The notes beneath the pieces were generated by a model. That model saw nothing but the letters and a program-made list of their open reading frames with translations, did no database searches and had not been told where the DNA came from. Below are positions 46,213 to 56,207 of a stretch of DNA of 64,000 bases, piece after piece; position 1 is the stretch's first letter, and every line of letters begins with the position of its first letter. Location: assembly GCF_003719725.1 (NCBI RefSeq), contig NZ_RIAX01000004.1:248001-312000 (forward strand). The letters run 5' to 3'. This DNA comes from Planococcus salinus (lineage in GTDB: Bacteria > Bacillota > Bacilli > Bacillales_A > Planococcaceae). Made by a program: the position numbers and the translations under genes.

Positions 46213-47951
46213 TTTGCCTTCAACACCTTTCTGTCCCATAATTTTCCGAAAATCATAAAGAGTGACCCACCAAGTAAAATCCCCAGTACCAATACAGTTG
46301 AAAAGGCGGTGGAATATGTAGAGTAGCCAGCCTGTTCGTAACCGAATATGACCACCCCTACGGTTTCAGAACCGCTCGACCATAACAGACTGGAAACGGT
46401 CAATTCAGTCAATGCCATCAAAAATACCAGAAGGGCTCCGCCGAGAATACCGGGGAACAAAAGCGGTAATAATATTTTTCGCCATTTCACCCAGCCTCTT
46501 GCACCGGAAGTCCGGGCCGCTTCATCCATCGATGGATCGATTTGGAGAAATGCGGTATAGCTGCCCCTGATTTGCAGGACGAGAAACCGCGTTGCATATG
46601 AGATGAACAAAATCCAGACAGTGCCGTAGATTCCCGGATTCCATCCCGGAACCGGTTCCATCCACATAAAGATCATACAGAGTGCGAACACCGTGCCAGG
46701 AAGCGCATAAGGAATTGTCATGAACAGCTCTGCCGCTCGTGTAGACCATCCCGGAGATTTAAAACGGAGATAGGCAAATACTGTACCAAGAACCAAACAA
46801 ATTGCCACTGTAACCAGAGCCAGCTGCAAGCTGTTCGACAAGGCCGCTAACGGCTTTGAATCCGTGAAAAATACATGTTCATAATTTTTGAATGATAAAT
46901 TTTCGAAAGTGAATGGCACTCCGTAAGCGGAAATCAGCGACAAAGCACCCATTGCGACAAGCGGCATGAGACTTGTCATCAAAAGAAACGTCCACAACGC
47001 TCCTTCCAACAGTTTTTGCTTCACAGGCTCCAAAAAAATGCGCGGGCTTGAATCGCTGCGTACCGTTTCTGTGACACGGCTGCGCCGAAGTATCATCCAT
47101 TGAAGTACAGTGCCCATCAATGCAATGCCACCAAGCATCACTGACAAAACAGCTGCCCGTGAAAAAGCTTCGGGACCGAATCCGACCACTTGTTCATAAA
47201 TGTATGTGCTGAGAACCCGGATATTGGCGGGCGTCCCCAAGAAAGCGGGGATTCCAAAGTTATCAAGATTCGATAAAAAAGCGATCAGTCCGCCGCTCGC
47301 AATGCCTGGTAGCGCAAGCGGAAGCACCACTTTCCGGAGAGCCTGTTTTTTCGACAAACCTGAAGTTGCTGCCGCTTCCTCCAAATCCCGTGGAATCTTC
47401 CGGAATACGTTAACTGTAAAAAGGTAGACAAGCGGGTAATGCGATAATCCGAGCAGGAGGAGGATTCCCCCAATGCTATAAAGATTCGGAACCTGCAAAT
47501 CGCCCGGCAGCCAGGAAAGGACTGCCGCCACCGGTCCAGAACCGCCGAAAAACTGCGTCCATGCCAATGTCGTAATATACGAGGGAATGACAAACGGCAG
47601 AAAAATGAAAAGCTGCATGGCTCTTTTTCCTCTTATATGGACATACGCAACAACCCAGGCAAACATCACACCGAGAAACAAAGCCAAAAAAGTGGAGCCC
47701 AGCACAATGACCAACGTGTTCTGGACGGTGACCCAAGTTGCTTGTTCCTTCAGAACTTCAGCGTAATAGTGCAACGTCAGCGAGCCTTCCTTGACGAAGC
47801 TGAGCCAAATGAGCCGGAGGACCGGCAGCAGGAAAAACAGGAAGACCAGCAACAGACCGAGTCCTTTATACAATTTTTTGCTGTGAAAAAAGAGAGAGAA
47901 AGAGGATGGCCCCGTTCTTCTCTCTTCCATCATGGAATGTTTAACAATCAT
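46209..47951 (-). CDS. ABC transporter permease, fused two-domain (FbpB type)
   Basis: A 580-residue protein with 12 membrane segments and two copies of the permease EAA loop (EEAAATSGLSKKQALRKVVLP and DEAARTSGARGWVKWRKILLP). Two permease domains are fused in one chain, as in FbpB/FutB. Forms one importer with the neighbouring ATPase and binding protein. Confidence 0.93.
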   Translation of the reverse strand: MIVKHSMMEERRTGPSSFSLFFHSKKLYKGLGLLLVFLFFLLPVLRLIWLSFVKEGSLTLHYYAEVLKEQATWVTVQNTLVIVLGSTFLALFLGVMFAWVVAYVHIRGKRAMQLFIFLPFVIPSYITTLAWTQFFGGSGPVAAVLSWLPGDLQVPNLYSIGGILLLLGLSHYPLVYLFTVNVFRKIPRDLEEAAATSGLSKKQALRKVVLPLALPGIASGGLIAFLSNLDNFGIPAFLGTPANIRVLSTYIYEQVVGFGPEAFSRAAVLSVMLGGIALMGTVLQWMILRRSRVTETVRSDSSPRIFLEPVKQKLLEGALWTFLLMTSLMPLVAMGALSLISAYGVPFTFENLSFKNYEHVFFTDSKPLAALSNSLQLALVTVAICLVLGTVFAYLRFKSPGWSTRAAELFMTIPYALPGTVFALCMIFMWMEPVPGWNPGIYGTVWILFISYATRFLVLQIRGSYTAFLQIDPSMDEAARTSGARGWVKWRKILLPLLFPGILGGALLVFLMALTELTVSSLLWSSGSETVGVVIFGYEQAGYSTYSTAFSTVLVLGILLGGSLFMIFGKLWDRKVLKAK

Positions 47952-47986
47952 TTGGATAGCTCCTTACACCCGTACTTCTATGCGGA

Positions 47987-49027
47987 TCATTGGCCGAAAA
48001 TCTCGCCGAATTTTGCTTTGTCATCTTCCCTTGTTTCTAAAAGTTCTACAGAATCCGCTTCCAGCACTGTCATTTCATCAAGCGTCTTAAGACCTTCCGG
48101 TGCTTCAATGCCTTCACGGATTGGTGTGTAACCCAAGTCCGCCGCTAATTTCTGTCCTTCTTCCGATAAGATGAAATCGACAAACGCCTGAGATGCCTCT
48201 TCGTTGTCCGTGTTCGCCAGTATGCCTACCGGTTCTGTGATGACAGGCACCCCTTCTGTCGGATAAACCAGCTCTACAGGAGAACCTTCACTTTTCGCGC
48301 GTGCTGCCAGGTAATCGACGATCATGCCATATTGCTGTTCGCCCATCGCTACACCTTCCAGCACTGCGCCGTTTCCTTGAGTGATGGTAATGTCATTGGC
48401 GCGCAAGCCTTCATAGAATTCCCAGCCCATGTCGTCCTGTTTCGTAATCACACCTAAGTTATATGCGGCTGCCCCGGAATACAAAGGACTTGGCATAACG
48501 GCTTGTCCTTTTGACGCTTCATTCATCAGTACGTCCCAACTGTCCGGCATATCGTCCACATCGTTCGTATTGACGATGAGGCCTGTAGCCATCACTTTCG
48601 TTCCTGTGTAAGTTCCGTCCGGATCCACGAATGCGTCATCTATTTTTGCGGCTTCCGGCGATTCATATGCCATCAGCAATTCTTCTTTTTTGAAATTCTC
48701 AAATGTCACGGAGTCAGCCACCAGCAGAACATCCGCCTGTATATCACCGGCCTGGTTTTCCGCCTGGATTTTTGACACCACTTCTTCTGTTCCGGAACGG
48801 AAAATGCTTATGTCCACGTCCGGGTGATTTTCCGTAAATGCATCGACAAGCGCCTGCGCATCTGCATCCGGCTGTGATGTATAGAAATCCAGAGATCCGG
48901 AAACCACTGAACCGTTGCCCGCACTTTCCGCTTCTGCGCTTCCAGCCGTTTCGTCCTGTCCACCGCCACAAGCTGCCAGTAAAGCAGTTGAAAACAGCAA
49001 CGGCAATCCCACAAATAATTTCTTCAT
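47987..49027 (-). CDS. ABC transporter substrate-binding lipoprotein (iron or 2-aminoethylphosphonate type)
   Basis: The 346-residue lipoprotein has lipobox LLAACGGG. The mature part begins GSLDFYTSQPDADAQALVDAFTENHPDVDI and contains PSPLYSGAAAYNLG and TEGVPVITEPVGILANT, the pattern of family 1 solute-binding proteins (FbpA/FutA and PhnS). A clear tyrosine pair for Fe(III) was not seen, so aminoethylphosphonate remains possible. GAGGGGGAA precedes the ATG. It is first in the operon. Confidence 0.88.
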   Translation of the reverse strand: MKKLFVGLPLLFSTALLAACGGGQDETAGSAEAESAGNGSVVSGSLDFYTSQPDADAQALVDAFTENHPDVDISIFRSGTEEVVSKIQAENQAGDIQADVLLVADSVTFENFKKEELLMAYESPEAAKIDDAFVDPDGTYTGTKVMATGLIVNTNDVDDMPDSWDVLMNEASKGQAVMPSPLYSGAAAYNLGVITKQDDMGWEFYEGLRANDITITQGNGAVLEGVAMGEQQYGMIVDYLAARAKSEGSPVELVYPTEGVPVITEPVGILANTDNEEASQAFVDFILSEEGQKLAADLGYTPIREGIEAPEGLKTLDEMTVLEADSVELLETREDDKAKFGEIFGQ

Positions 49028-49172
49028 GTAAGTTCCCCCTCTTCTTTTCTCGTTGAGTAGTGGTGCATTAGTTGAACACTAACCAAGTGTAGAACTCGAT
49101 TATGAAGGCAAGGTTAAGCGGGGATTAAGAAATATGATTTTTTTGTAAAGGGGATGGCATGGAACGGGCAAT
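49028..49172. other. Promoter region of the ABC transporter operon
   Basis: It contains an imperfect palindrome GTTGAACAC...GTGTAGAAC (49060-49084) but no clear Fur box. No gene is present between here and the TetR gene (49420). Confidence 0.4.
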
Positions 49173-49206
49173 AAAAAAAGCCCATTCTTTTTCAAGAATG
49201 GGCCTT
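49173..49206. terminator. Hairpin terminator
   Basis: GCCCATTCTT, TTTC loop and AAGAATGGGC with A/T runs. Confidence 0.7.
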
Positions 49207-49237
49207 CCCGTACGCTATTGTTTTCTTAAAAAGCATG

Positions 49238-49272
49238 AAAAAACCACCTTGTCCAAAGACAAGATGGTTTTC
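49238..49272 (-). terminator. Hairpin terminator, probably for the TetR gene
   Basis: AAAACCACCTTGTC, CAAA loop and GACAAGATGGTTTT; the T-run is on the minus strand. It lies 150 bp past the tetR stop. Confidence 0.65.
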
Positions 49273-49419
49273 GATAATTTGCGGCGTCCAAGCCACGCTC
49301 CACAACGTGTTCCCAAAAGGAATGCTTGTCCGTCTTATGCAAACGAGCTCATCGCGTCTTTAACAATATACCAGGCTGCGTCTGACGTCAAGCTTATTTG
49401 CTTAACGCCTCTTCCCTTT

Positions 49420-49998
49420 TCATTTTCCAATTTGTTCTCTGAAATGGAAATTCAGGATTTTCACCAGCAATTCGTTCATATCAGTGGCGCTTTGATGAAA
49501 ATCCTGACGATGCCACTCAATCACCATTCCGAGAATGGCATTCGCCTGGTAGGCGCTCAGCATGTCCTTGTCTATTCCATTGTCCTCCTGCCGCTTAATG
49601 TCCTGGTTCAACAATCGGTTTATCTGGTCAAACAGCAAATAGTAATAGGACATCGGAACATATTTCGAAAAAACGATGCGGTAAAACTTTTTGTACTTCT
49701 CAACATGATGAAATATACGGATTGTCGAAGGATCTAGCTCGTTGGATTGTAACGTCTGCACATGCTTATAAGGCTCCATATAAGAGTCAGTCAAATCTTT
49801 CATAATTTCCTTGAAATACTCTTCGAATAAATCTTCCACTTTGCCGTAATGCATGTAGAACGTACCCCTATTAACTTTAGCTTCCCGGCATATTGCCGTG
49901 ACGGTAATCGAATGCAGCGGCTTTTCTTTCAGCATATTGAGCAATGCTTCATGCAAAGCTTCTTTCGTTTTGATCACCCGTAAATCAAGCGGCTTCAT
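49420..49998 (-). CDS. TetR/AcrR family regulator
   Basis: The 192-residue protein has the N-terminal HTH (ALLNMLKEKPLHSITVTAICREAKVNRGTFYMHYGKVEDLFEE) and a helical C-terminal domain resembling the TetR_C_33/YxbF group. It is divergent from an SDR gene and probably regulates it and itself. In the shared region TTATTGAACA (50010-50019) and TGTTCAATAA (50110-50119) form a widely spaced inverted pair. Confidence 0.9.
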   Translation of the reverse strand: MKPLDLRVIKTKEALHEALLNMLKEKPLHSITVTAICREAKVNRGTFYMHYGKVEDLFEEYFKEIMKDLTDSYMEPYKHVQTLQSNELDPSTIRIFHHVEKYKKFYRIVFSKYVPMSYYYLLFDQINRLLNQDIKRQEDNGIDKDMLSAYQANAILGMVIEWHRQDFHQSATDMNELLVKILNFHFREQIGK

Positions 49999-50137
49999 TT
50001 TTTCACCTCTTATTGAACAGATTTAATTTTTTTGTCTGTTACTGAACGGTTCTTTTGTTTTTGTCCGTTGTAACCGTTTGCTTTTTCATCGTATACTTTT
50101 ATTGTACACTTGTTCAATAAAAAATGGAGGCGATAGT

Positions 50138-50899
50138 ATGAAATTAGAAGGGAAAGTGGCAGTTGTCACAGGAGCAGCTTCAGGAATGGGCAGAGCCATT
50201 GCTGAATTATATGCGGCTGAAGGAGCGAAAGTCATCGTTGCTGACCTGAATTTTGAAGGCGCCGAAGCGGTGGCACAGGGCATTGCATCGAATGGCGGTG
50301 CAGCCAAAGCCGTCCAAGTGAATGTTGTCAAACAACAGGACATCGACGCAATGATTGATACTGCCGTGAATGAGTACGGAACTTTGGACATCCTTGTCAA
50401 CAATGCCGGCATTATGGACAGCTTTGAACCGGTTGGTGACATCACCGACGAAAAATGGGATTTGATCTTTGACATCAATACCAAAGGCGTTATGCGCGCA
50501 ACACGCAAAGCGATTCCGATTTTCCTGGAAAAAGGCAAAGGCGTCATCGTCAATACAGCTTCCACGGGCGGCTTAAACGGAGCACACGCCGGCGCTGCCT
50601 ATGGAGCGTCTAAACACGCGGTAGTCGGTCTTACCAAAAACACCGGTTATATGTATGCCAAGGAAGGCATTCGCTGCAACGCCATTGCACCAGGCGGCGT
50701 AGCTACTAATATCGCTTCTGGCGTAACCAATTTCAACGAATTCGGCGCAAGCCGCACACAGCCTGTTCAGGCGATCATGCCACGCATCGGACAGCCGGAA
50801 GAAATTGCGCAAGTCGCTTTGTTCCTTGCGTCAGATGAGTCGAGCTTTGTAAACGGTACAGTCATCACTGCAGATGGCGGATGGACAGCTGCATTTTAA
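50138..50899 (+). CDS. SDR family oxidoreductase, probably TetR-controlled
   Basis: A 253-residue classical SDR: GAASGMGRA cofactor loop, NNAGIMD, catalytic YGASKHAVVGLTKN and C-terminal DGGWTAAF. The family includes glucose 1-dehydrogenase and 3-oxoacyl reductases; substrate unknown. AATGGAGG precedes ATG 50138. It is divergent from tetR. Confidence 0.93.
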   Translation: MKLEGKVAVVTGAASGMGRAIAELYAAEGAKVIVADLNFEGAEAVAQGIASNGGAAKAVQVNVVKQQDIDAMIDTAVNEYGTLDILVNNAGIMDSFEPVGDITDEKWDLIFDINTKGVMRATRKAIPIFLEKGKGVIVNTASTGGLNGAHAGAAYGASKHAVVGLTKNTGYMYAKEGIRCNAIAPGGVATNIASGVTNFNEFGASRTQPVQAIMPRIGQPEEIAQVALFLASDESSFVNGTVITADGGWTAAF

Positions 50900-50920
50900 G
50901 TTTCAAGAAAGATTAGTGGG

Positions 50921-51073
50921 TTAACCTGCTATGGCGTACAAAAAGAGCTGGGAGACCAGCTCTTTTTTACTGCCTATTGTCAAAACAAAACCTTTGTTGC
51001 GTTTCGCAATATCGGCCGATTTATGCAATGCATATTCCGCTTCTGTGAAACCGCCTACAGCTACGATAATAAT
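50921..51073 (-). pseudogene. Remnant of a universal stress protein gene
   Basis: The minus-strand frame reads I-I-I-V-A-V-G-G-F-T-E-A-E-Y-A-L-H-K, then SADIAKRNKGF. This matches the start of UspA proteins (VAVDGSxEAExALxKAxDIAKRN) and resembles the intact gene at 7369. There is an in-frame stop just before it, no start codon, and after about 35 residues the similarity ends. A terminator hairpin (50939-50968) now lies inside it. Confidence 0.6.
50939..50968 (+). terminator. Terminator of the SDR gene
   Basis: AAAAGAGCTGG, GAGA loop and CCAGCTCTTTT. Confidence 0.88.
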
Positions 51074-51172
51074 TCATCCAACAGCTCTCCTGTTGGAAAT
51101 GAGTAAAACGGACGAAAATGCTGTCCGGTTATAAAAAAAACACGCCGACCCCTGTAAGACCATCTGCTTCTT

Positions 51173-52654
51173 TCACAGGATCGGCGCAATCAGCCGTGAT
51201 AATCGCTGCTTTACTTTTTGATACAGAGATTGGCTTTCAAACAATTCTTTTGTTAACTCTTTGGATAATTCCATATCCTGCAGGAAAATCCGGGCCATTT
51301 CTGCCGCAGTTTCCTGATTATAGATGACGGCGTTTGCTTCGAAGTTCAATGAAAAGCTGCGGACATCCATATTCGCCGATCCTATTGTAAAGGCCTTTTC
51401 ATCAATAACCAGGGTTTTAGCATGCAAAAATCCGTTGTTATAACTATAGACTTTTGCGCCCACTGACAAAAGTTCATTCAGAAAAGACAAACTGGAGGCG
51501 TGAACAAATGGATGATCTGCTTTATTGGGTACCATGATACGTACATCGACGCCTCCAAGTATGGCTGTTTTTATGGCATCTAAAATGGAGGAGTCCGGTA
51601 TAAAGTAGGGTGTCTGGATATAAATCGATTTTCGGGCGCGGGTGATCAGCTTCAAAAAGACATTTTTGATCTGATCAACCGAAGCATTGGGCCCACTGGC
51701 GACAATTTGCATGCCTGTTGTATTTTTTGTCGTGACAGAAGGAAAATAACGATCATTATACCTAACGGGATATTTTTTCGCATTCTGGTTCCATTCAATC
51801 AAAAACAAATGCTGAAGCGAGTGAACCGCCTCCCCTTCTATCCGAAGATGTGTATCCCGCCAGTACCCAAATTTCCTGTTTTTCCCCAAATATTCATTTC
51901 CTACATTAAATCCTCCAATGTAACCGATTTTTCCATCCACAATACCGATTTTACGATGGTTTCGATAATTGACACGAAGATTGATAAAAGGCAATTTAGA
52001 TGGCAGCGAAGGAAGCGCTTTTCCGCTTGCCTGAAAGAGGCCGTCAAAAAAATGATTGGGCAAAGACCTTGAACCAAGATCATCGTACAGCAACAAAACC
52101 TTTATACCTTCTCTCGCCTTTTGTTCCAATAGTTTAACGAGTCGTTTCCCAATATCATCATTCTTGATAATAAAATACTGCAGGTGAACATGATCCTGTG
52201 CCAATTCAATGTCCTTGAATAACTTTTCAAACTTTAACTTGCCATCTGTAAAAATGTGAAGCTGATTGTTTTGCGTATACGTGACAGCTTCCCCGCTCGC
52301 TGCATTCATACGGATGATGTCCAGCCATTCTTCTGCAACAGAAGAAGCGTGATGAAAAGTTCCTTCATCTATTTTCCGTAATTGCTCTTCGGAAAGCTTT
52401 TGCAATTCGGGATTATTGTAAGCGGATTGATGCTTCATTTTATTTCTGCTGAGCGGCTTACCAAAAAACAAATAGAGAACAAATCCGATAACTGGCAGAA
52501 AGAACAGAATTAGCACCCAGGCCCATACCGATGAGGCCCTTTTCCGCTCATAAAATAGAATGAAAAAAGCCAAAATAATATTCAGGATGAACAAAATATT
52601 GCTGAACGTATTCCACCATTGAAATGTAGGCAACCAGTCAAAAGAAATAGCCAT
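51173..52654 (-). CDS. cls: Cardiolipin synthase
   Basis: The 493-residue phospholipase D-type enzyme has two N-terminal membrane helices (about 15-60). It has two HKD motifs, HRKIGIVDG near 231 and HAKTLVIDE near 410, each followed by GxxN/GSANMD. It joins two phosphatidylglycerols to cardiolipin at the membrane. AAAGGGGGAGA precedes the ATG. Its 3' end forms a CGCCGATCCTG/CAGGGGTCGGCG hairpin that may act in termination. Confidence 0.95.
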   Translation of the reverse strand: MAISFDWLPTFQWWNTFSNILFILNIILAFFILFYERKRASSVWAWVLILFFLPVIGFVLYLFFGKPLSRNKMKHQSAYNNPELQKLSEEQLRKIDEGTFHHASSVAEEWLDIIRMNAASGEAVTYTQNNQLHIFTDGKLKFEKLFKDIELAQDHVHLQYFIIKNDDIGKRLVKLLEQKAREGIKVLLLYDDLGSRSLPNHFFDGLFQASGKALPSLPSKLPFINLRVNYRNHRKIGIVDGKIGYIGGFNVGNEYLGKNRKFGYWRDTHLRIEGEAVHSLQHLFLIEWNQNAKKYPVRYNDRYFPSVTTKNTTGMQIVASGPNASVDQIKNVFLKLITRARKSIYIQTPYFIPDSSILDAIKTAILGGVDVRIMVPNKADHPFVHASSLSFLNELLSVGAKVYSYNNGFLHAKTLVIDEKAFTIGSANMDVRSFSLNFEANAVIYNQETAAEMARIFLQDMELSKELTKELFESQSLYQKVKQRLSRLIAPIL

Positions 52655-52956
52655 TCTCCCCCTTTCTCAGTGCGTTCTTTTTATCTCGTTAAACTTGTTT
52701 ACCCTGTCTGCTTTTGTCTATTCTCACTTTTTTCTGATTGTTGAATTGATGGAAACGTTAAATTGTCGGCTCAATTTATTGCGATGCGCCTTCCTTTCAA
52801 ACTGACCCCTAAAATTTCTTTCTTATTGGCACTTTCAAACGGTTCACGCCTTTGCTAAAGTTAGCTGGAAATAAAAAAACAAACACCAACAGAAAACGAT
52901 GCATTAGCCGCATCGCATTCTGAAAATTATTAAGAAACAGAAAGAAGGTTACTATT
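52655..52956. other. Intergenic region upstream of the ECF S-component gene
   Basis: No gene. A CGATGC...GCATCG stem lies at about 52896-52914. TPP, FMN and preQ1 riboswitch signatures were looked for by eye and not found. Confidence 0.4.
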
Positions 52957-53493
52957 ATGCAAAAAGCATCCAGCAGTTACACATCCGTCCGCACTTATGA
53001 CCTAATTCTCACTTCCATGGCCATCGCCCTCGTATTCGTTTCCACGCTTTTACTGAACATCCGGCTGCCAATCGCGGCAAACGGCGGCTTGGTCCATCTC
53101 GGGACCGCCATGCTTTTTGTCATTGCCATTTTGTTCGGACCGAAAAAAGGGCTTATTGCCGGAGCTGTTGGGATGGGGTTATTCGATCTTGTCTCGGGCT
53201 GGACTTTGTGGGCGCCGATTACCATCCTGGCACGCGGCCTTCAGGGATATGTTGTCGGAAAAATCGCCTGGTCAGGCAGCAGAAAAGGTGGCAGCACGGG
53301 CTTCAACATCCTTGCTGCCATAGTGTCGATTCCTCTGATGGTGGCCATCTACTATGTCGGGGAAGCTATTATTTTCAGCAGCTGGATTATTCCGGCAGCC
53401 TCTATTCCAGGCAACCTTGTCCAGAATACAGTCGGTCTCATCATCGCCATACCAGTGGTTGCTGCCTTGAAAAAGACACCATTTTTTAAATGA
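52957..53493 (+). CDS. ECF transporter S component (ECF-ribofla_trS family)
   Basis: The 178-residue membrane protein has five or six helices with GGLVHLGTAMLFVIAILFGPKKGLIAGAVGMGLFDLVSGW and APITILARGLQGYVVGKIAW, the pattern of vitamin-specific S components. It binds a vitamin or precursor and works with shared EcfA/A'/T subunits encoded elsewhere. Which vitamin is not shown by context. Confidence 0.88.
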   Translation: MQKASSSYTSVRTYDLILTSMAIALVFVSTLLLNIRLPIAANGGLVHLGTAMLFVIAILFGPKKGLIAGAVGMGLFDLVSGWTLWAPITILARGLQGYVVGKIAWSGSRKGGSTGFNILAAIVSIPLMVAIYYVGEAIIFSSWIIPAASIPGNLVQNTVGLIIAIPVVAALKKTPFFK

Positions 53494-53504
53494 ATGTAAG
53501 CCTC

Positions 53505-53538
53505 AAAAAGGAGAACGCCTGCAGGCATTCTCCTTTTT
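53505..53538. terminator. Bidirectional terminator after the ECF gene
   Basis: AAAAAGGAGAACGCCTGC and GCAGGCATTCTCCTTTTT. Confidence 0.92.
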
Positions 53539-53551
53539 CTTATTCCTTTTT

Positions 53552-54190
53552 TCAGTTCTTCACTCGTGATACAGTCACTCCGTCGCCGATTGGAATCAGC
53601 AGCGATTCCAATTTTGGGTGATTGGCTACTGTTTTGTTGAATTTCCGCATGACTTCCGTATATCGCTTAGGCTCCGCCGCTTCATCTGCTACCGTTCCTG
53701 CCGCAAGGACATTGTCCGCCAAGATCAATGCTCCCGGTTCAGCCAACTGGATGCACTGATTCAAGTAATTTTCGTAGTTCTCCTTATCTGCATCAATAAA
53801 GAAAAAGTCGAATTTTTTATTGTCACCACTCAGTTTTTTCAGATTTTGAAGAGCAGCTCCTGTCAGATAGGTTACCTGGTCCCCAAAACCGGCTTTCGCC
53901 AAGTTGCTGTGCGCCAATTCGGCGTAGCTTTCCTCCAATTCAAGAGAAGTCAGCTGCCCTTTTTCCCCGAATCCCCGTGCAAGGCAAATTCCGCTGTAGC
54001 CGCCAAGCGCACCGATTTCCAATACATTTTTGGCATCGGAAATGGAAACAAGCATGGAGAGCAGTTTCCCGGAAGAAGGCGAGACCGAAATAGCGGGCAT
54101 GCCGTGGTCTCTTATGGATGATTGGACTTCCTCCAGAAGAGCATCCCGTGTATGAAATACGGTATCGATATAATGATTCGTTTTTTTCAT
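53552..54190 (-). CDS. O-methyltransferase (class I, CCoAOMT-like)
   Basis: A 212-residue enzyme. Motifs: VLEIGALGGYSGICLARG (SAM-binding), LTSLELEESYAELA, FDFFFIDADKENYENYLN (metal/catalytic Asp) and LILADNVLAAG. Bacterial members, such as YrrM types, methylate catechol-like or hydroxyl groups on tRNA bases or small molecules. ATG 54190 sits correctly after AAAGGGTGA; GTG 54199 overlaps that site. Confidence 0.92.
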   Translation of the reverse strand: MKKTNHYIDTVFHTRDALLEEVQSSIRDHGMPAISVSPSSGKLLSMLVSISDAKNVLEIGALGGYSGICLARGFGEKGQLTSLELEESYAELAHSNLAKAGFGDQVTYLTGAALQNLKKLSGDNKKFDFFFIDADKENYENYLNQCIQLAEPGALILADNVLAAGTVADEAAEPKRYTEVMRKFNKTVANHPKLESLLIPIGDGVTVSRVKN

Positions 54191-54256
54191 TTGCTTCACC
54201 CTTTCTTTTCAGCATTCATCGCTACCAGCATTATACCGCTATTTTATGGAATAGAA

Positions 54257-54295
54257 AAAAGAACCTGTCACCCTTTTTTGGATGGCAGGTTCTTT
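54257..54295. terminator. Terminator of mqo
   Basis: AAAGAACCTGTCA and TGGCAGGTTCTTT around a T-rich loop. Confidence 0.87.
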
Positions 54296-54320
54296 GATTA
54301 AAACTTTATGGACAGTCTTC

Positions 54321-55856
54321 TTACTTGCTCAATACCGTTGCTTTGGCATCGGTATACCCCAACGACTCGCTTTCTTCGTTCAATCCTAAAGCACGGGCTG
54401 TTGTCACATGGATTTCCTGAAGAAGTTCCGGGTTTTCCGACAGCGAAACGCCGTAAGAAGGAATCATTTCTTTGATTTTTGGTTCCCATTCTTTCAGATT
54501 TTCAGGGAAGCATCTTTCGAATATTTCCAGCATGGCATGAACAGCAGTGGAAGCTCCGGGAGAAGCTCCCAGCAAGGCTGCGATTGAGCCGTCTTCAGCT
54601 GTGACAATTTCCGTACCGAACTGAAGCGTCCCTTTCCCGCCGGCTTCTGTGTCTTTGATGACCTGCACGCGCTGGCCTGCTACGACGACGTCCCAGTCTT
54701 CAAGCTGCGCCGTCGGGATAAACTCCCGCAGTTCTTCCACCCGTTTTTCATTGGATAGCATAACTTGCTGAACCAGGTACTTCGTCAAGGACAGCTCTTT
54801 TGCTCCTGCTGCCAGCATGGTGAAGACATTGCTCGGTTTTACTGATCCGAGCAGGTCAAGGTTGGAGCCTGTTTTCAGGAACTTCGGAGAGAAGCCTGCA
54901 AACGGTCCAAACAGCAATGATTTTTTATTGTCGATAAAACGCGTGTCCAAATGTGGAACCGACATTGGCGGAGCTCCCACTTTCGCTTTGCCGTACACTT
55001 TTGCATGGTGCTGTTCCACAATTTCAGGATTGTTGCAGACCAGGAACAGTCCACTGACCGGGAACCCTCCCACTTGTTTGGATTCCGGAATCCCTGTTTT
55101 CTGAAGCAAAGGCAGACTTCCGCCGCCGCCTCCGATAAAGACGAAGTTGGCCGTATGGTATTCAATTTTATCATTCTCCAAATCGTGCACTTTAACTTCC
55201 CATCTGCCATCGCTCGTACGTTTAATATCCTTGACGCTGTGTTTGTAATTAATCTCGACGTTTTGCTCTTTCAAGTGATCAAACATCATTTCCGTTAGCG
55301 CGCCGAAATTGACGTCCGTTCCGGAATCGATTTTGGTTGCCGCAATCGGCTCACTGGTTGTACGGCCTTCCATGATCAGCGGAATCCATTCCTTCAGCTT
55401 TTCCGGGTTATCGGAAAACTCCATCCCTTTAAATAACGGACTAAGGGACAATGCTTCAAAACGCTTGTTCAAAAAGTTTACATTGTCTGACCCCTGCACA
55501 AGACTCATGTGAGGAATGGACATGATGAAGTCCTGTGGATTGCTGATCCGTTTGTTGTTAACGAGATAAGACCAAAACTGTCTGGAAAGCTGAAACTGCT
55601 CATTGATTTTTATGGCTTTACTGATTTCTACCGAACCATCGGGTTTTTCCGGTGTATAGTTAAGCTCGCAAAGCGCAGCATGACCCGTCCCCGCATTGTT
55701 CCATTCATTGGAACTTTCGGAACCTGCTTTTTCAAGTTTTTCAAAAACTTTGATGTTCCATTCAGGTGACAATTCTTTCAGTAAAGACCCCATAGTGGCA
55801 CTCATAATTCCAGCACCAATTAAAATAATGTCTGTTTTTTTCTGTAGGTTGTCCAT
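54321..55856 (-). CDS. mqo: Malate:quinone oxidoreductase
   Basis: The 511-residue FAD enzyme oxidises malate to oxaloacetate and reduces menaquinone at the membrane. Seen: FAD motif [59 protein letters not shown] and C-terminal [20 protein letters not shown] 55856 is preceded by AAGGAAGG. It is monocistronic. Confidence 0.96.
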   Translation of the reverse strand: MDNLQKKTDIILIGAGIMSATMGSLLKELSPEWNIKVFEKLEKAGSESSNEWNNAGTGHAALCELNYTPEKPDGSVEISKAIKINEQFQLSRQFWSYLVNNKRISNPQDFIMSIPHMSLVQGSDNVNFLNKRFEALSLSPLFKGMEFSDNPEKLKEWIPLIMEGRTTSEPIAATKIDSGTDVNFGALTEMMFDHLKEQNVEINYKHSVKDIKRTSDGRWEVKVHDLENDKIEYHTANFVFIGGGGGSLPLLQKTGIPESKQVGGFPVSGLFLVCNNPEIVEQHHAKVYGKAKVGAPPMSVPHLDTRFIDNKKSLLFGPFAGFSPKFLKTGSNLDLLGSVKPSNVFTMLAAGAKELSLTKYLVQQVMLSNEKRVEELREFIPTAQLEDWDVVVAGQRVQVIKDTEAGGKGTLQFGTEIVTAEDGSIAALLGASPGASTAVHAMLEIFERCFPENLKEWEPKIKEMIPSYGVSLSENPELLQEIHVTTARALGLNEESESLGYTDAKATVLSK

Positions 55857-56060
55857 TATAACCTTCCTTATCACGTATATTTGCGGATACAGGTGAGAAA
55901 CACCTTCTCCGGCATCGTATTAAATTCGTCATAATCTATTGTATGCCTTATGGTGGGAAAATTTCTACTACTAACGTATAATTATAAACCATTTTAAACG
56001 AGGTTTAAAGAAAAGAAGCCCACTTGGAAAGGTTTCCGCCAATTAATCAGGAGCATACAA

Positions 56061-56090
56061 AAAGCTCCACCCGAAAGGATGGAGCTTCCT
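56061..56090 (-). terminator. Terminator downstream of the LURP-one gene
   Basis: AAGCTCCACCC, GAAA loop and GGATGGAGCTT, T-run on the minus strand. Confidence 0.85.
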
Positions 56091-56207
56091 CAATTCATGC
56101 AGTGATCTTGCGGTTCTGTTTTTTTGTTTCGATCGCTTGATGCTGCTCTTCTTTTATAAAGATTTGACGAAATTCACACCGGCACTTTCCACAGCCTTGC
56201 TGTGTTT

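Noticed and set aside
49159-49737. 192-codon plus-strand frame opposite the TetR gene
   Set aside because: Half of it mirrors the TetR coding region and the rest runs through two terminator hairpins.
52655-52956. Vitamin riboswitch before the ECF S-component gene
   Set aside because: TPP, FMN and preQ1 core sequences not found; only a small stem-loop is present.
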